Shown here: piece by piece, positions 26,829-35,868 of the stretch
How positions within the stretch are numbered: position 1 is the stretch's first letter
Layout of the letters: each line of letters begins with the position of its first letter
Assembly: GCF_002220095.1 (NCBI RefSeq)
Contig: NZ_CP022372.1
Coordinates: forward strand, 3,878,501 to 3,942,500
DNA: 64,000 nt
Direction: 5' to 3'
Source of the DNA: Bosea sp. AS-1
GTDB lineage: Bacteria; Pseudomonadota; Alphaproteobacteria; Rhizobiales; Beijerinckiaceae
Made by a program: the position numbers and the translations under genes
Notes under the pieces: generated by a model
What the model was told of the DNA's origin: nothing
Databases searched by the model: none
Seen by the model: only the letters and a program-made list of their open reading frames with translations

Positions 26829-27439
26829 TACGCCTTCCAGCTCGGACGCGCCGAGACTTCGCCGTGCCAGCGGCGGATATGGACGAAATCCTCCGGCAGC
26901 GGAACGCGGGAGGGCTTCATGAAATCGATAGCGATGCCGGCGGTGATGTCGGCGACGGTCAGCACATCCCCACAGACGAAGGGGTTGGCGGCAAGCTGCA
27001 GCTCCAGCACCCAGAGATGATCGTCGATCTGGTCGCGGTTCGCCTCGGCCCATTCGGGGACCTGCGCCTCGAGCTCCGCCATCGAGGGATGGCTGTGACG
27101 GAAGATGGCGGCGACGCTGCCGAACAGGCCGAGCTCGATCCGCCGATTCCACATCTCGATCAGGGCCTGTTCCCGGGCCTCGCGGCCAAACAGCGGGGGC
27201 TGCGGATGCAGGCTCTCGACATAGCGGCAGATCGCCATGGTCTCCGCCAGGGCGGTGCCGTCGTCGAGCTGGAGGACGGGCAGGCGCTGCGACGGGTTGA
27301 GCCGGGTGAAGGCCTCGCTCTTGTGCTCCTTCCTGGCGATGTCGATCGGAACGAGCTCGGGCAGCGGCACCCCCTTCTCGGCGAAGAAGATGCGGACCCG
27401 GCGCGGATTCGGGGCGCGCCCGCCATCGTAGAGCTTCAT
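26828..27439 (-). CDS. Glutathione S-transferase family protein
   Basis: 203 aa. The N-terminal thioredoxin-like domain has MKLYDGGRAPNPRRVRIFFAEKG and the glutathione contact region QRLPVLQLDDGTALAETMAICRY. The C-terminal helical domain has CGDVLTVADITAGIAIDF. Ser/Cys at the usual catalytic site is replaced (PNPRR), so the catalytic residue is not obvious. First gene of an overlapping operon with two exported paralogs and a UDG-like gene; the link between cytosolic GST, secreted proteins and DNA repair is unexplained. Confidence 0.85.
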   Translation of the reverse strand: MKLYDGGRAPNPRRVRIFFAEKGVPLPELVPIDIARKEHKSEAFTRLNPSQRLPVLQLDDGTALAETMAICRYVESLHPQPPLFGREAREQALIEMWNRRIELGLFGSVAAIFRHSHPSMAELEAQVPEWAEANRDQIDDHLWVLELQLAANPFVCGDVLTVADITAGIAIDFMKPSRVPLPEDFVHIRRWHGEVSARPSWKA

Positions 27440-27547
27440 CAGACCATCTCCGTCTCCGGCCGCACCGGATCACGGCCAGCACCGGACGGTCAACCGTATC
27501 GTCGCGCTTCTTGACGCGAGGATGGCGTGAGCGGCCGGCGTCGCCTG

Positions 27548-28099
27548 TCAGCGCGGATGGCTGCGGCGCCAGGCCTCGGGCCGCTCGAAGCGCAGGGCCC
27601 AGAGCCCCCTGCCCGCTGCGCGAGCCTCAGCCTCCTCGTTCTGATAGGCACCATAGGACACCGCCTGCCCGGTTCGCACCATGGTCGCATTGATGTCCTC
27701 CTCCCCCTGCCGGCAGCGGGCGAGGCCGCGGCCGTAACGGTCGGCCTTGCCGATCTCGCAGGTCGTGAGGCCCCTCCTCAGCAGGCCCTGCAGGGCGCCG
27801 CGCGCCTCCCGCCCGCAGGGAACGCTGCGGCCACCGGAATCGGTGCAGCTCTGGCGATATTCGGGGGCATCCAGCCCTTCCAGCCGCAACTCCTCGCCGA
27901 GCAAGCGGATCGAATCGCCGTCGATGGCCTGTGCCGCTCCGGTGAGCACGCGAGCCGGCCCGAGCCGGTACTGCAAAATCGCCCCCGCCAGCGCGAGAAA
28001 ACCGAGGATTCCGAGCGCGACGACGAAATCCGTCAGGCGACCGACACGGCGCCAACCGAAGGGACCAAAACGAGACCGACCGAATCCGAGACGCGCCAT
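27548..28099 (-). CDS. Thermonuclease (SNase) family protein, membrane-anchored
   Basis: 183 aa from ATG 28099 (MARLGFGRSRFGPFG). A transmembrane anchor (FVVALGILGFLALAGAILQY) precedes the OB-fold nuclease domain. The active-site set of staphylococcal nuclease is visible: AIDGDSIRLLG, RLEGLDAPEY and DRYGRGLARC (Asp, Arg, Glu positions). Ca2+-dependent cleavage of DNA/RNA is the family function; the anchored form should act in the periplasm. It is divergent from the histidine kinase gene. Confidence 0.85.
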   Translation of the reverse strand: MARLGFGRSRFGPFGWRRVGRLTDFVVALGILGFLALAGAILQYRLGPARVLTGAAQAIDGDSIRLLGEELRLEGLDAPEYRQSCTDSGGRSVPCGREARGALQGLLRRGLTTCEIGKADRYGRGLARCRQGEEDINATMVRTGQAVSYGAYQNEEAEARAAGRGLWALRFERPEAWRRSHPR

Positions 28100-28184
28100 C
28101 AGGAAGAGCTTAACGATTTGGTGTCCATGATGGCGAGCCGACCGTGCAGCCTGCGCGGCCGAACGAGGATGCGTACGCTCTATC

Positions 28185-29702
28185 ATGGCGGAAGTGACGG
28201 CCGAACAGGTGCAGCGTGGGCGCGGGCCGGACCCCGCCGCCGTCGCGCGCCGCAAGCTGCTCACCCGCGACGTGAAGACCGTGCGCGAGCGGCTGACCTC
28301 TTCCACCGGCCTCGAACGCGCCTTCGACAACGAGCTGCTGCGCAGCTTCGCGCAGTACCGGGTCTCCGGCTCCGTCGGCACGATGGTGCTGGCGCTCGGC
28401 ATCGCGGCCGCCGCCTGCTTGTGGCTGCCCGTCTATCTGGCCGCCTCCTGGAGCAGCGCCGTCCTGGCGAGCTCGCTCATCATCGTCGCGCTGTCGCGCC
28501 GCTATCTCGTCAAGCGACCGGAGGATATCCGGCCGATGCGCTGGCGGCGGCTGTTCGCCATGGCGGAGGGTCTGCACGGCCTGTGCTGGGCCGCGATCCT
28601 CATTCTCTTCGCCCATGTCGACGCCCCCGGCGCCAAGGTCTTCGTCACGACCGCCTTGCTGATCGTCAGCGCGCTGATCGTGATGCTGTCGGCCTCGATC
28701 CCGCTCGCGGTCTATGCAGGCCTGAGCCCGATCATCCTCGGCATCATGCTGTTCTTCTGGGACAAGCGCGATATCGACAGCGTCACCATGGCGCTGATGG
28801 CGGCCTCGGCGCAGCTTTTCTTCATCTTCCTCGCCAACCGGCTCTATGCCAGCTCGGTCGCGACCATCGGCTTCCGCGCCGAGAAGGACGCGCTGATCGC
28901 GGAGCTGGAAACCGCCAACGCCAATTCCGACGAGGCGCGGCGCAAGGCCGAGGAGGCCAACCTCGCCAAATCCCGCTTCCTCGCCACGATGAGCCATGAG
29001 TTGCGCACGCCGCTCAACGCCATTCTCGGCTTCTCCGAGGTGATGAAGAACGAGATCTTCGGCGCCCATGCCAATACCGCCTACAAGGAATACTCCTCCG
29101 ACATCCATGGCTCGGGCCAGCACCTGCTCAACCTGATCAACGAGATCCTCGACCTCTCGCGCATCGAGGCCGGCCGTTACGAGCTGAACGAGGAGGCGAT
29201 CTCGCTGATGGGCGTCGTCGACGACTGCCGCCACATGCTCGCGATGCGCGCCAAGGCCAAGGGCCAGACAATCCGCGAACTGGCCGAACCGGAGCTGCCA
29301 CGCGTCTGGGCCGATGAGCGCGCCATCCGGCAGGTGGTTCTCAACATCCTCTCCAACGCGATCAAGTTCACCCCGCAGGGCGGCGAGATCAGCATCAAGA
29401 TCGGCTGGACGGCCGCCGGCGGCCAATATGTCACGGTCACCGACACCGGCCCGGGCATTCCCGAGAACGAGATCCCGATCGTGATGCAGAGCTTCGGGCG
29501 CGGCTCGCTGGCGATCAAGACCGCCGAGCAGGGCTCCGGCCTCGGCCTGCCGATCGTCAAGGGACTGATCGAGCTGCATGGCGGCGGCTTCCACCTCAAG
29601 TCGAAGCCACGCGCCGGCACCGAGGTGACGATCACTCTGCCGGCGGAGCGGGTGATGGACGCCCTGCCGGCCCTGCCGGAGCCGCGTGTGCGGGCGGCCT
29701 GA
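28185..29702 (+). CDS. Membrane sensor histidine kinase, DivJ/PleC-like core
   Basis: 505 aa. About six hydrophobic helices between residues 65 and 230 form the input region, with no PAS domain recognised. A linker coiled coil (ALIAELETANANSDEARRKAEEANLAK) leads to the HisKA H-box SHELRTPLNAILGFSEVM (His near residue 271). The HATPase boxes follow: ILSNAIKFTPQGG, VTDTGPGIP, GSGLGLPIVKGLIELHGG. The H-box flank (EIFGAHANTAYKEYSSDIH) is the form seen in DivJ/PleC/PdhS-type kinases acting on DivK. No response regulator is adjacent, also typical of that group (inference). Confidence 0.88.
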   Translation: MAEVTAEQVQRGRGPDPAAVARRKLLTRDVKTVRERLTSSTGLERAFDNELLRSFAQYRVSGSVGTMVLALGIAAAACLWLPVYLAASWSSAVLASSLIIVALSRRYLVKRPEDIRPMRWRRLFAMAEGLHGLCWAAILILFAHVDAPGAKVFVTTALLIVSALIVMLSASIPLAVYAGLSPIILGIMLFFWDKRDIDSVTMALMAASAQLFFIFLANRLYASSVATIGFRAEKDALIAELETANANSDEARRKAEEANLAKSRFLATMSHELRTPLNAILGFSEVMKNEIFGAHANTAYKEYSSDIHGSGQHLLNLINEILDLSRIEAGRYELNEEAISLMGVVDDCRHMLAMRAKAKGQTIRELAEPELPRVWADERAIRQVVLNILSNAIKFTPQGGEISIKIGWTAAGGQYVTVTDTGPGIPENEIPIVMQSFGRGSLAIKTAEQGSGLGLPIVKGLIELHGGGFHLKSKPRAGTEVTITLPAERVMDALPALPEPRVRAA

Positions 29703-29806
29703 ACACCATCATTACGCCGCCATCGGCCGGCACAGATCGTCTCCCGCGCGCTGCAACCCACGTCCCGCCTCCTCCCGCCTTCTCCGAACACTGGAATCAT
29801 CGGATC

Positions 29807-30925
29807 ATGAACGGAAAAACCCGCGTCGCGGTGCTCTATGGCGGCAAGTCGGGCGAGCATGAGGTCTCGCTGAAATCCGGGGCCTCGGTGGTGCGCCATC
29901 TCGACCGGGAGCGCTTCGAACTGATCCCCGTCAGCATCGACAAGCAGGGGCGCTGGCAGCGGCAGGACCCCAAGCGCCTGGCGGAATGGAACGCGGAGAG
30001 CCTGCCGATCTATGCCGACGCACCGGAAATTCGCCTCGCAGCGGATGGCACTGGCGGGCTCAAGGTCGCCGGGCTCGATGGCAACTCGGCCGCCGATGAC
30101 ATCGACGTGGTGTTTCCGGTGATCCACGGTCCGCTCTGCGAGGATGGCGCCGTTCAGGGGCTGCTGGAGCTGAGCGGGGCAGCCTATGTCGGCTCGGGCG
30201 TGCTCGCCTCCGCCGTCGGGATGCACAAGGACATGGCGAAGCGTCTCGCGGCGCTCGCCGGCCTGCCGGTCGCGCCCTATGTGATGGCGGTCAGGCGCGA
30301 CTATCTTCGCGATCCTGCCGCGGTCGCCGCGGCTGCGCAGGAGAAGCTGACGCTGCCGGTCTTCATCAAGCCCTGCAACATGGGCTCCAGCGTCGGCGTC
30401 CATAAGGTGAAGCGCTGGGAGGATCTCGGCGCGGCTCTCACCGATGCCTTCCGCTACGATACGCGCGTGCTGATCGAGCAGGGTATCGACGCCCGCGAGA
30501 TCGAAGTCGCGGTGCTCGATGGCGATCCGCCCTTCGTCAGCGTGGCAAGCGAGCTCAACGCCGATCCCAAGCACGAATTCTACTCCTACGAGGCGAAGTA
30601 CGTCGACCAGGACGGCGCCACCGTCGACCTGCCGGCGAAGCTGGAGCCGGCGCAGATGGAGCGCGTCCGGGAGCTGGCGAAGACGGCCTTCGTCGCGCTC
30701 GAATGCAGCGGACTCGCGCGCGTCGACTTCTTTCTCGACCGGCGGAGCGGTGAGTTCTACTTCAACGAGATCAACACCCTGCCCGGCTTCACCGCGATCA
30801 GCATGTATCCGAAGATGATGGAAGCCTCGGGCATGGCCTATCGTGACCTGATCACCCGGCTGATCGAGCTCGCGCTGGAGCGCCATGCCGAGCGGGCGGC
30901 GCTGAAGACGGATTACGAGGGGTAG
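29807..30925 (+). CDS. ddl: D-alanine--D-alanine ligase
   Basis: 372 aa ATP-grasp enzyme joining two D-Ala for peptidoglycan. The N-terminal motif is VAVLYGGKSGEHEVSLKSG; then VFPVIHGPLCEDGAVQGLLEL, FIKPCNMGSSVGVHKV and FYFNEINTLPGFTAISMYP (metal ligands). DdlA-type length. It sits alone rather than in the mur/ftsQ cluster, so it may be a second Ddl copy, as in several alphaproteobacteria. Convergent with cobT. Confidence 0.94.
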   Translation: MNGKTRVAVLYGGKSGEHEVSLKSGASVVRHLDRERFELIPVSIDKQGRWQRQDPKRLAEWNAESLPIYADAPEIRLAADGTGGLKVAGLDGNSAADDIDVVFPVIHGPLCEDGAVQGLLELSGAAYVGSGVLASAVGMHKDMAKRLAALAGLPVAPYVMAVRRDYLRDPAAVAAAAQEKLTLPVFIKPCNMGSSVGVHKVKRWEDLGAALTDAFRYDTRVLIEQGIDAREIEVAVLDGDPPFVSVASELNADPKHEFYSYEAKYVDQDGATVDLPAKLEPAQMERVRELAKTAFVALECSGLARVDFFLDRRSGEFYFNEINTLPGFTAISMYPKMMEASGMAYRDLITRLIELALERHAERAALKTDYEG

Positions 30926-30965
30926 ACCCGGAGTCTGCCGGCTTTACGCTGAAACGCGGCGGAAG

Positions 30966-31985
30966 CTAATCCTTCCGCGCCACCTGCGCCTGCTCGAAGG
31001 TCGCCATGCCGGAATGAACGGCAGCAGCGGCCTTGACCAGCCCAGCCGCGAGCGCAGCGCCCGAGCCCTCGCCCAAACGCATGTCGAGCGCCAGCAGCGG
31101 CACCTTGCCGAGGCGGGCCAGCACCTCGGCATGGGCGCCCTCGGTAGAGAGATGGCCCGCCAGGCAATGGTCGATCGCCGATGGCTCGATCGCGTGCAGG
31201 ATGGCGGCCGCGGCGGTGACGACATAGCCGTCGAGGATCACGGGAATTCGCTGCGAGCGCGCCGCGATGATCGCCCCACAGATCGCCGCGATCTCGCGCC
31301 CGCCGAGGCGACGCAGCACTTCGAGCGGATCCTTGAGATGGGCGCGGTGGAGCTTGAGCCCCGCTTCGACCGCTGCGACCTTGCGCTTGAAGCCTTCGTC
31401 GTCGATGCCCGTGCCCCGGCCGCACCAGCGCGCGACGTCACCGCCATAGAGCGCGGCGTAGATCGCTGCGGCCGAAGTGGTGTTGCCGATGCCCATCTCG
31501 CCGAGGCAGAGCAGATCGGCGCCGCCGGCCAGCGCCTCCATGCCGAAGGCCATGGTGGCGACGCAGGCGCGCTCGTCGAGCGCGTCGGTTTGCGTGAAGT
31601 CCCCGGTCGGCAGGTCGAGCGCGAGGTCGAAGACCTTGAAGCCGAGATCGAAGGCCGCGCAGATCTGGTTGATGGCCGCGCCACCGGCCGCGAAATTCTC
31701 CAGCATCTGGCGCGTCACCGCCTGCGGATAGGCCGAGACGCCCTGCGCCACCACGCCGTGATTGCCGGCGAAGACGCAGACCAGTGGCCGGTTGACCGCC
31801 GGCGGCGCCTTGCCCTGCCAGGCGGCGAGCCATTCGGCGATCTCTTCCATCCGGCCGAGGCTGCCGGCCGGCTTGGTGAGGTTGGCGTCGCGGGCGCGCA
31901 CCGCATTTGCAGCCGCCATGTCGGGGCCGGGCATCGCGGCGATGAGCTCGCGGATATCGTCGAAAGGCAAACCGGAAGCGGCCAT
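30966..31985 (-). CDS. cobT: Nicotinate-nucleotide--dimethylbenzimidazole phosphoribosyltransferase
   Basis: 339 aa. It transfers ribose phosphate from nicotinate mononucleotide to dimethylbenzimidazole, giving alpha-ribazole phosphate for the cobalamin lower ligand. Motifs: VFAGNHGVVAQGVSAYPQAVT, LGEMGIGNTTSAAAIYAAL, RGTGIDDEGFKRKV and HLSTEGAH; Glu of the catalytic region near LDMRLGEGSG. ATG at 31985 matches the family start; the frame runs 66 codons further. Divergent from cobS across 112 nt. Confidence 0.95.
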   Translation of the reverse strand: MAASGLPFDDIRELIAAMPGPDMAAANAVRARDANLTKPAGSLGRMEEIAEWLAAWQGKAPPAVNRPLVCVFAGNHGVVAQGVSAYPQAVTRQMLENFAAGGAAINQICAAFDLGFKVFDLALDLPTGDFTQTDALDERACVATMAFGMEALAGGADLLCLGEMGIGNTTSAAAIYAALYGGDVARWCGRGTGIDDEGFKRKVAAVEAGLKLHRAHLKDPLEVLRRLGGREIAAICGAIIAARSQRIPVILDGYVVTAAAAILHAIEPSAIDHCLAGHLSTEGAHAEVLARLGKVPLLALDMRLGEGSGAALAAGLVKAAAAVHSGMATFEQAQVARKD

Positions 31986-32097
31986 GGTCAAGTCCGTCCA
32001 AAGAAGCGGCGCCAGGCGCAGCGCCATGGCGGCAGGATTGCCGTTGCTGCTATAGGCTCGGCGGACGGAAGACAATCGACGGGAGTGGGAAGCCGGC

Positions 32098-32952
32098 ATG
32101 GCCGAAGCGGACACCAGCACGCAAACGACGGCGGACGAACAGCCCGCCTGGCCGGGCTGGGCGATCGCGACTGCGATCTGCATCCGCTTCTATTCGCGCC
32201 TGCCCGTGCCGCGGCTGCCGGGCGAAGGAGACCTGCACGGCGTGCCCGACTTCAGGCTCGTACCGCGCGCCCTGCCCCTCGCGGCGCTGGTCATCGCGCT
32301 GCCTGCCGCGCTCGTCGCGCTGGCGGCCGGCCTGGCGGGCTTGAGCGGACTGGTCACCGGCGCCCTCGTGCTGACGACGCTTGCGCTGAGCACAGGCGCC
32401 TTTCACGAGGACGGACTCGCCGACAGCGCCGACGGGCTCTTCGGAGGCCATACGCCCGAGCGGCGGCTCGAGATCATGAAGGACAGTCGCATCGGCTCCT
32501 ATGGGGCGATGGCGCTCGGGCTTTCGCTGCTGCTGCGCGCCGGCCTGATCGCGATGATCCTCGATCGCGCCGGCCCCTGGGGGGCAGCGGCCGCGGTGCT
32601 CGCCGCAGCGCCCTGGTCACGGGCGGAAGGTCTGTTCCTGCTCGCGACGCAACCGCCGGCCCGCAGCATCGGCGCCGCTGCCGCAGTCGGCCAGCCCAGC
32701 GTCGCGACGGCCCGGATCGCGCTGGGCCTCAGCCTGATTCTCGCGGCGGGGCTTTGCCTTGCCGCGCATCTGCCATTGACCGGCCTGTTGCTCGGCTTCG
32801 CTTTGGCGCATGGCGCCGCAGCGGTTCTGGCGCGGCTGGCACAGCGGCTGATCGGCGGGCAGACCGGCGACATCCTCGGCGCGGCCCAGCAACTCGCCGA
32901 AATCGCGATCTCTCTCGGCCTTGCGCTTGCCTCGGGATGGATGGGGCGGTGA
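32098..32952 (+). CDS. cobS: Adenosylcobinamide-GDP ribazoletransferase
   Basis: 284 aa multi-helix membrane enzyme joining adenosylcobinamide-GDP with alpha-ribazole in the last step of B12 synthesis. Family motifs: FYSRLPVPRLPGEGD, GAFHEDGLADSADGLFGG, RRLEIMKDSRIGSYGAMAL, GQTGDILGAAQQLAEI. Divergent from cobT, a common alphaproteobacterial arrangement, with overlapping GTGA at its 3' end to a DUF1289 gene. No B12-box was found in the 112-nt gap. Confidence 0.95.
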   Translation: MAEADTSTQTTADEQPAWPGWAIATAICIRFYSRLPVPRLPGEGDLHGVPDFRLVPRALPLAALVIALPAALVALAAGLAGLSGLVTGALVLTTLALSTGAFHEDGLADSADGLFGGHTPERRLEIMKDSRIGSYGAMALGLSLLLRAGLIAMILDRAGPWGAAAAVLAAAPWSRAEGLFLLATQPPARSIGAAAAVGQPSVATARIALGLSLILAAGLCLAAHLPLTGLLLGFALAHGAAAVLARLAQRLIGGQTGDILGAAQQLAEIAISLGLALASGWMGR

Positions 32953-33125
32953 GCGCCGCCTCCACACCCTGCATCAAGGTTTGCGTCATCGACCCGCAGA
33001 CCAGGCTTTGCGAAGGCTGCGGCCGCACCCTCGCCGAAATCGCGCAATGGTCTCAACTGAGCGAGGCCGAGCGGTTGGCGATCATGGCCAAGCTGCCGGA
33101 GCGGTTGCGCCAGCCGAAGCCCTAG
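32949..33125 (+). CDS. DUF1289 small Cys-rich protein
   Basis: 58 aa, GTG start overlapping the cobS stop by 4 nt. The family pattern is clear: TPCIKVCVIDPQTRLCEGCGRTLAEIAQW, cited in part, with four Cys (CxxxC...CxxC) that could bind a metal or Fe-S centre, then SEAERLAIMAKLPERL. DUF1289 proteins are widespread in proteobacteria with no firm role. Translational coupling to cobS is recurrent but may be chance. Confidence 0.88.
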   Translation: MSAASTPCIKVCVIDPQTRLCEGCGRTLAEIAQWSQLSEAERLAIMAKLPERLRQPKP

Positions 33126-33147
33126 AATGATTGCGGGCCCCTCGGCC

Positions 33148-33624
33148 CTATTTGGCCTCGGCAGCAGCTTGGAGCGCTTCGCCGGCAAGCCGATAGAACA
33201 CCTTCTTCGTCTGGGCGGCCGCGCCGAGGCTTTCGTAGAAGCGCAGCAGAGCCGGATCGTCGGCGTCAGCCGTCCAGTCGAGGCGCTTGTGGCCGCGCTC
33301 CACCGCCAGTCTCGCCAGCGCGGTCATCAGCGCCCGGCCGAGCCCTTTGCCGCGCGCGGCACCGGCGACGTAGATCTCCTTCAGGAAGAAGCCTGTCTTC
33401 AGTCCCGGTCCCGGGTAGAGATTGCAGGCCGAGGCGAAGCCCAGAACGGCCTCGTCCTCCACCGCGAGGAGGATCTCCACGCCGACGGGAAGAGAGGCGA
33501 GCCCGGCCCGGATTTCGGCGACCGACGGGCACGGCACGGCGTAATGTCCCTGCATCTCGACCATCAACGCGGCGAGCGCAGCGTGATCGGCCGGCTGCAA
33601 CAGGCGGATCGCGACCTCGTTCAT
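33148..33624 (-). CDS. GNAT N-acetyltransferase
   Basis: 158 aa. ATG 33624 (MNEVAIRLLQPADHAALAAL) follows the family form; the longer frame adds 41 residues. The acetyl-CoA motif A is IYVAGAARGKGLGRALMTALA, then LDWTADADDPALLRFYESLG. Substrate unknown. Separated by 19 nt from the TauE/SafE gene upstream, probably co-transcribed. Confidence 0.87.
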   Translation of the reverse strand: MNEVAIRLLQPADHAALAALMVEMQGHYAVPCPSVAEIRAGLASLPVGVEILLAVEDEAVLGFASACNLYPGPGLKTGFFLKEIYVAGAARGKGLGRALMTALARLAVERGHKRLDWTADADDPALLRFYESLGAAAQTKKVFYRLAGEALQAAAEAK

Positions 33625-33643
33625 CGCCCGGGTTCCGCAGCCT

Positions 33644-34477
33644 TCAGTGCAGCAGAGACCAGACGAAGCGGGCGGCGACGAAGAGCAGGAAGAGGCCGAA
33701 AGCCACTTCGAGGCGCCGCTTCGACAGCTTGTGCGCCAGGCTCGCACCGATCGGCGCCGTCCAGATCGAGGTCGGAATGAACAGGATCATGCCGATCAGC
33801 GAGACGTAGCCGAGGGAGAGCGGCGGCAGGATGTCCATCTTCGGCCAGCCGGCATAGATGAAACCGAGCGCTCCCGGGATCGAGATCAGCACACCAAGCC
33901 CCGAGGACGTCGCGACGGCCTGGTGGATCGGCCGGCCGTAGAACGTCATGAACAGGCTGGAAAGCTGACCGCCGCCGATACCCATCAGGGCCGAGAGCAC
34001 GCCGATGACTCCGCCATAGGCCACCATCAGCGGCTTGCCCGGCATGTCCTCGCCGAATTTCCAGCGATCGGCGGCGAAGAGCAGGCGGATGGCCGAAATC
34101 GTCGCCACCACGACGAAGACGATCTTGAAGAGATCGGCGGGCGCGTAGCGGGCGATATAGCTGCCGACCATGACGCCGAGCACGACCGGCACGGCCCAGA
34201 CCTTGAGGATCGAAAGATCGACCAGCCCCTTGGCGCGGTGGGCGTTGAAGGAGCGGATCGAGGTCGGGATGATGACGGCGAGCGAGGTGCCGACGCTGAG
34301 CGGCATCCTGACCTCTTCCGGCACGCCGATGACGCGGAAGACCTCGTAAAGCACCGGCACGATGACCGCGCCGCCGCCGACGCCGAAGACACCGGCGAGC
34401 AGGCCTGTCACGGCCCCCGCCAGCACGAGAGACACGGCGAGGAAGGCGAGGTCGCCGATAGGAATGCCTGCGAGCAT
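33644..34477 (-). CDS. Sulfite exporter TauE/SafE family membrane protein
   Basis: 277 aa, about eight helices. Repeat motifs of the family: GLLAGVFGVGGGAVIVPVLY in the first half and GVLSALMGIGGGQLSSLFM in the second, the duplicated GGG loops typical of TauE. ATG 34477 is preferred over the longer frame. Members export sulfite or organosulfonates or take up sulfur compounds; nothing nearby fixes the substrate. Confidence 0.9.
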   Translation of the reverse strand: MLAGIPIGDLAFLAVSLVLAGAVTGLLAGVFGVGGGAVIVPVLYEVFRVIGVPEEVRMPLSVGTSLAVIIPTSIRSFNAHRAKGLVDLSILKVWAVPVVLGVMVGSYIARYAPADLFKIVFVVVATISAIRLLFAADRWKFGEDMPGKPLMVAYGGVIGVLSALMGIGGGQLSSLFMTFYGRPIHQAVATSSGLGVLISIPGALGFIYAGWPKMDILPPLSLGYVSLIGMILFIPTSIWTAPIGASLAHKLSKRRLEVAFGLFLLFVAARFVWSLLH

Positions 34478-34585
34478 GGAAAGGGTTCCGGTGGGCCAGC
34501 CCCTACCCTCTCCGCGATTTCGCCAGCCGGGGCAAGGGCTGCCGGGCAGCCCCGCCATGTGTGGCCGGGAGTTCGCCCCGGGCGA

Positions 34586-34939
34586 TCAGGCGTCCAGCAG
34601 CGGCGCGAAGCCGGCATGGACCATGCGCTTGCCGTCGAAGGGCATGGATTCGCCCATCGTCTTCATGCGCGGATCGCTCATCATCTTCGCATTGGCCGCG
34701 TCGCGCGTCTTGCGGTCCGGATATTCGAACCAGGAGAAGACCACGACCTCGTCGGGCTTCGCCTTCACCGCACCCTTGAAGTCCGTGACCTTGCCGTCCG
34801 GCACCTCGTCACCCCAGGTCTCGACCATGCGGGTGACGCCGAACTCCTTGAAGATCGGCAGGGCCTCGCTCGCATGCTTGCGGTAGACCTCCTTGTTCGC
34901 GGCGGGGACCGCGACCACGAAACCCTCGACATAAGCCAT
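34586..34939 (-). CDS. DUF1428 domain protein
   Basis: 117 aa, a ferredoxin-like/ABM-fold small protein. The start MAYVEGFVVAVPAANKEVYRKHA, WGDEVPDGKVTDFKGAVKAK and FSWFEYPDRKTRDAANAKMMSDPRM are the usual DUF1428 blocks. It lies downstream of DUF899, SRPBCC and ArsR genes on the same strand, a set that often travels together; function unknown. Confidence 0.9.
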   Translation of the reverse strand: MAYVEGFVVAVPAANKEVYRKHASEALPIFKEFGVTRMVETWGDEVPDGKVTDFKGAVKAKPDEVVVFSWFEYPDRKTRDAANAKMMSDPRMKTMGESMPFDGKRMVHAGFAPLLDA

Positions 34940-35035
34940 CTGAATCGTCTCCCGTTCTGGCGGCGCGGCACATGCCGACGCCTATCAAGTTGATATCAAC
35001 CCATCTCTTCGGCCATTGCGTGACAATGACCCGCT

Positions 35036-35788
35036 TCAGCCGCAGCAAGAGCTGGTGGCCAGCAACGGCTGGAAGCTCGCGGCCCCCTTCAGCTCATCCT
35101 CGTAGCGGTCATGGTGCCGGACCCAATCCATGATCCTGCCCTCGTTGCGCCCCTTCGGAGTCATGTCGAGGAAGTTGTGCGCTCCGATCAGCAGGTCGCC
35201 GCCGCGGGCATAGGTCGAATAGGTATGGAATATCTCGCCGGCATCGTTGCGGTAGAAGACGCTGAAGCCGGGCATCTCACCGCCTTCGCCGTCATGCATC
35301 TCGTAATTGTATTCGTAGCGGCCGGCCGCCTTCTCCGCCGGGCTGGGCGAGACGTGGAAATCGTAGTTGAAGTCGCTGCCGGCGGAGGACACCCAGGGGA
35401 AATCCCAGCCCATGCGGTGCCGGAAGGTCTGGAACTCGGCATAGGGCGCCCGCGAGACCACGACCAGGCTGACGTCATGATGCTTCAGATGCAGGTTGGC
35501 GCCGTCGAAATGGTCGGCGAGGAAGGAGCAGCTCGGGCAGCCTTCCCTGGCGTCGGGTCCGAACATGAAGTGATAGACGATCAGCTGGCTCCGGCCGGCG
35601 AACAGATCGGCCAGCGACAAGGCGCCGTCCCAACCCTCGAAAACATAGTCCTTCTCGATCCTGACCCAGGGTAGCGCGCGTCGCTCGGCCGAGAGCGCGT
35701 CGCGCCGGCGGGTAAGCTCCTTCTCGTCGGCGAGGTGGGTCTTGCGGGCAGCAAGCCACTCCTCACGGGATACGATCCTGTGTTCCAT
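35036..35788 (-). CDS. DUF899 thioredoxin-like protein
   Basis: 250 aa. DUF899 features: REEWLAARKTHLADEKELTRRRD, VFEGWDGALSLADLFAGRSQL, YHFMFGPDAREGCPSCSFLADHF with a CPSC pair where thioredoxins have CxxC, and YEYNYEMHDGEGGEMPGFSVFY. The C-terminus ends SSCCG. Predicted thioredoxin-fold protein of unknown substrate; neighbours are an ArsR repressor and SRPBCC protein, suggesting common regulation. Confidence 0.9.
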   Translation of the reverse strand: MEHRIVSREEWLAARKTHLADEKELTRRRDALSAERRALPWVRIEKDYVFEGWDGALSLADLFAGRSQLIVYHFMFGPDAREGCPSCSFLADHFDGANLHLKHHDVSLVVVSRAPYAEFQTFRHRMGWDFPWVSSAGSDFNYDFHVSPSPAEKAAGRYEYNYEMHDGEGGEMPGFSVFYRNDAGEIFHTYSTYARGGDLLIGAHNFLDMTPKGRNEGRIMDWVRHHDRYEDELKGAASFQPLLATSSCCG

Positions 35789-35868
35789 CGTCTCCTCTCC
35801 TGTGCTTCCGCCGGCCCATGCCGGCAGCTCATCCCGGCGCTGCCAGACAGGCTGCGCCTCGCTTCGCC

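Noticed and set aside
31986..32097. Possible cobalamin riboswitch between cobT and cobS
   Set aside because: Only 112 nt and no recognisable B12 box; too short for the normal aptamer.
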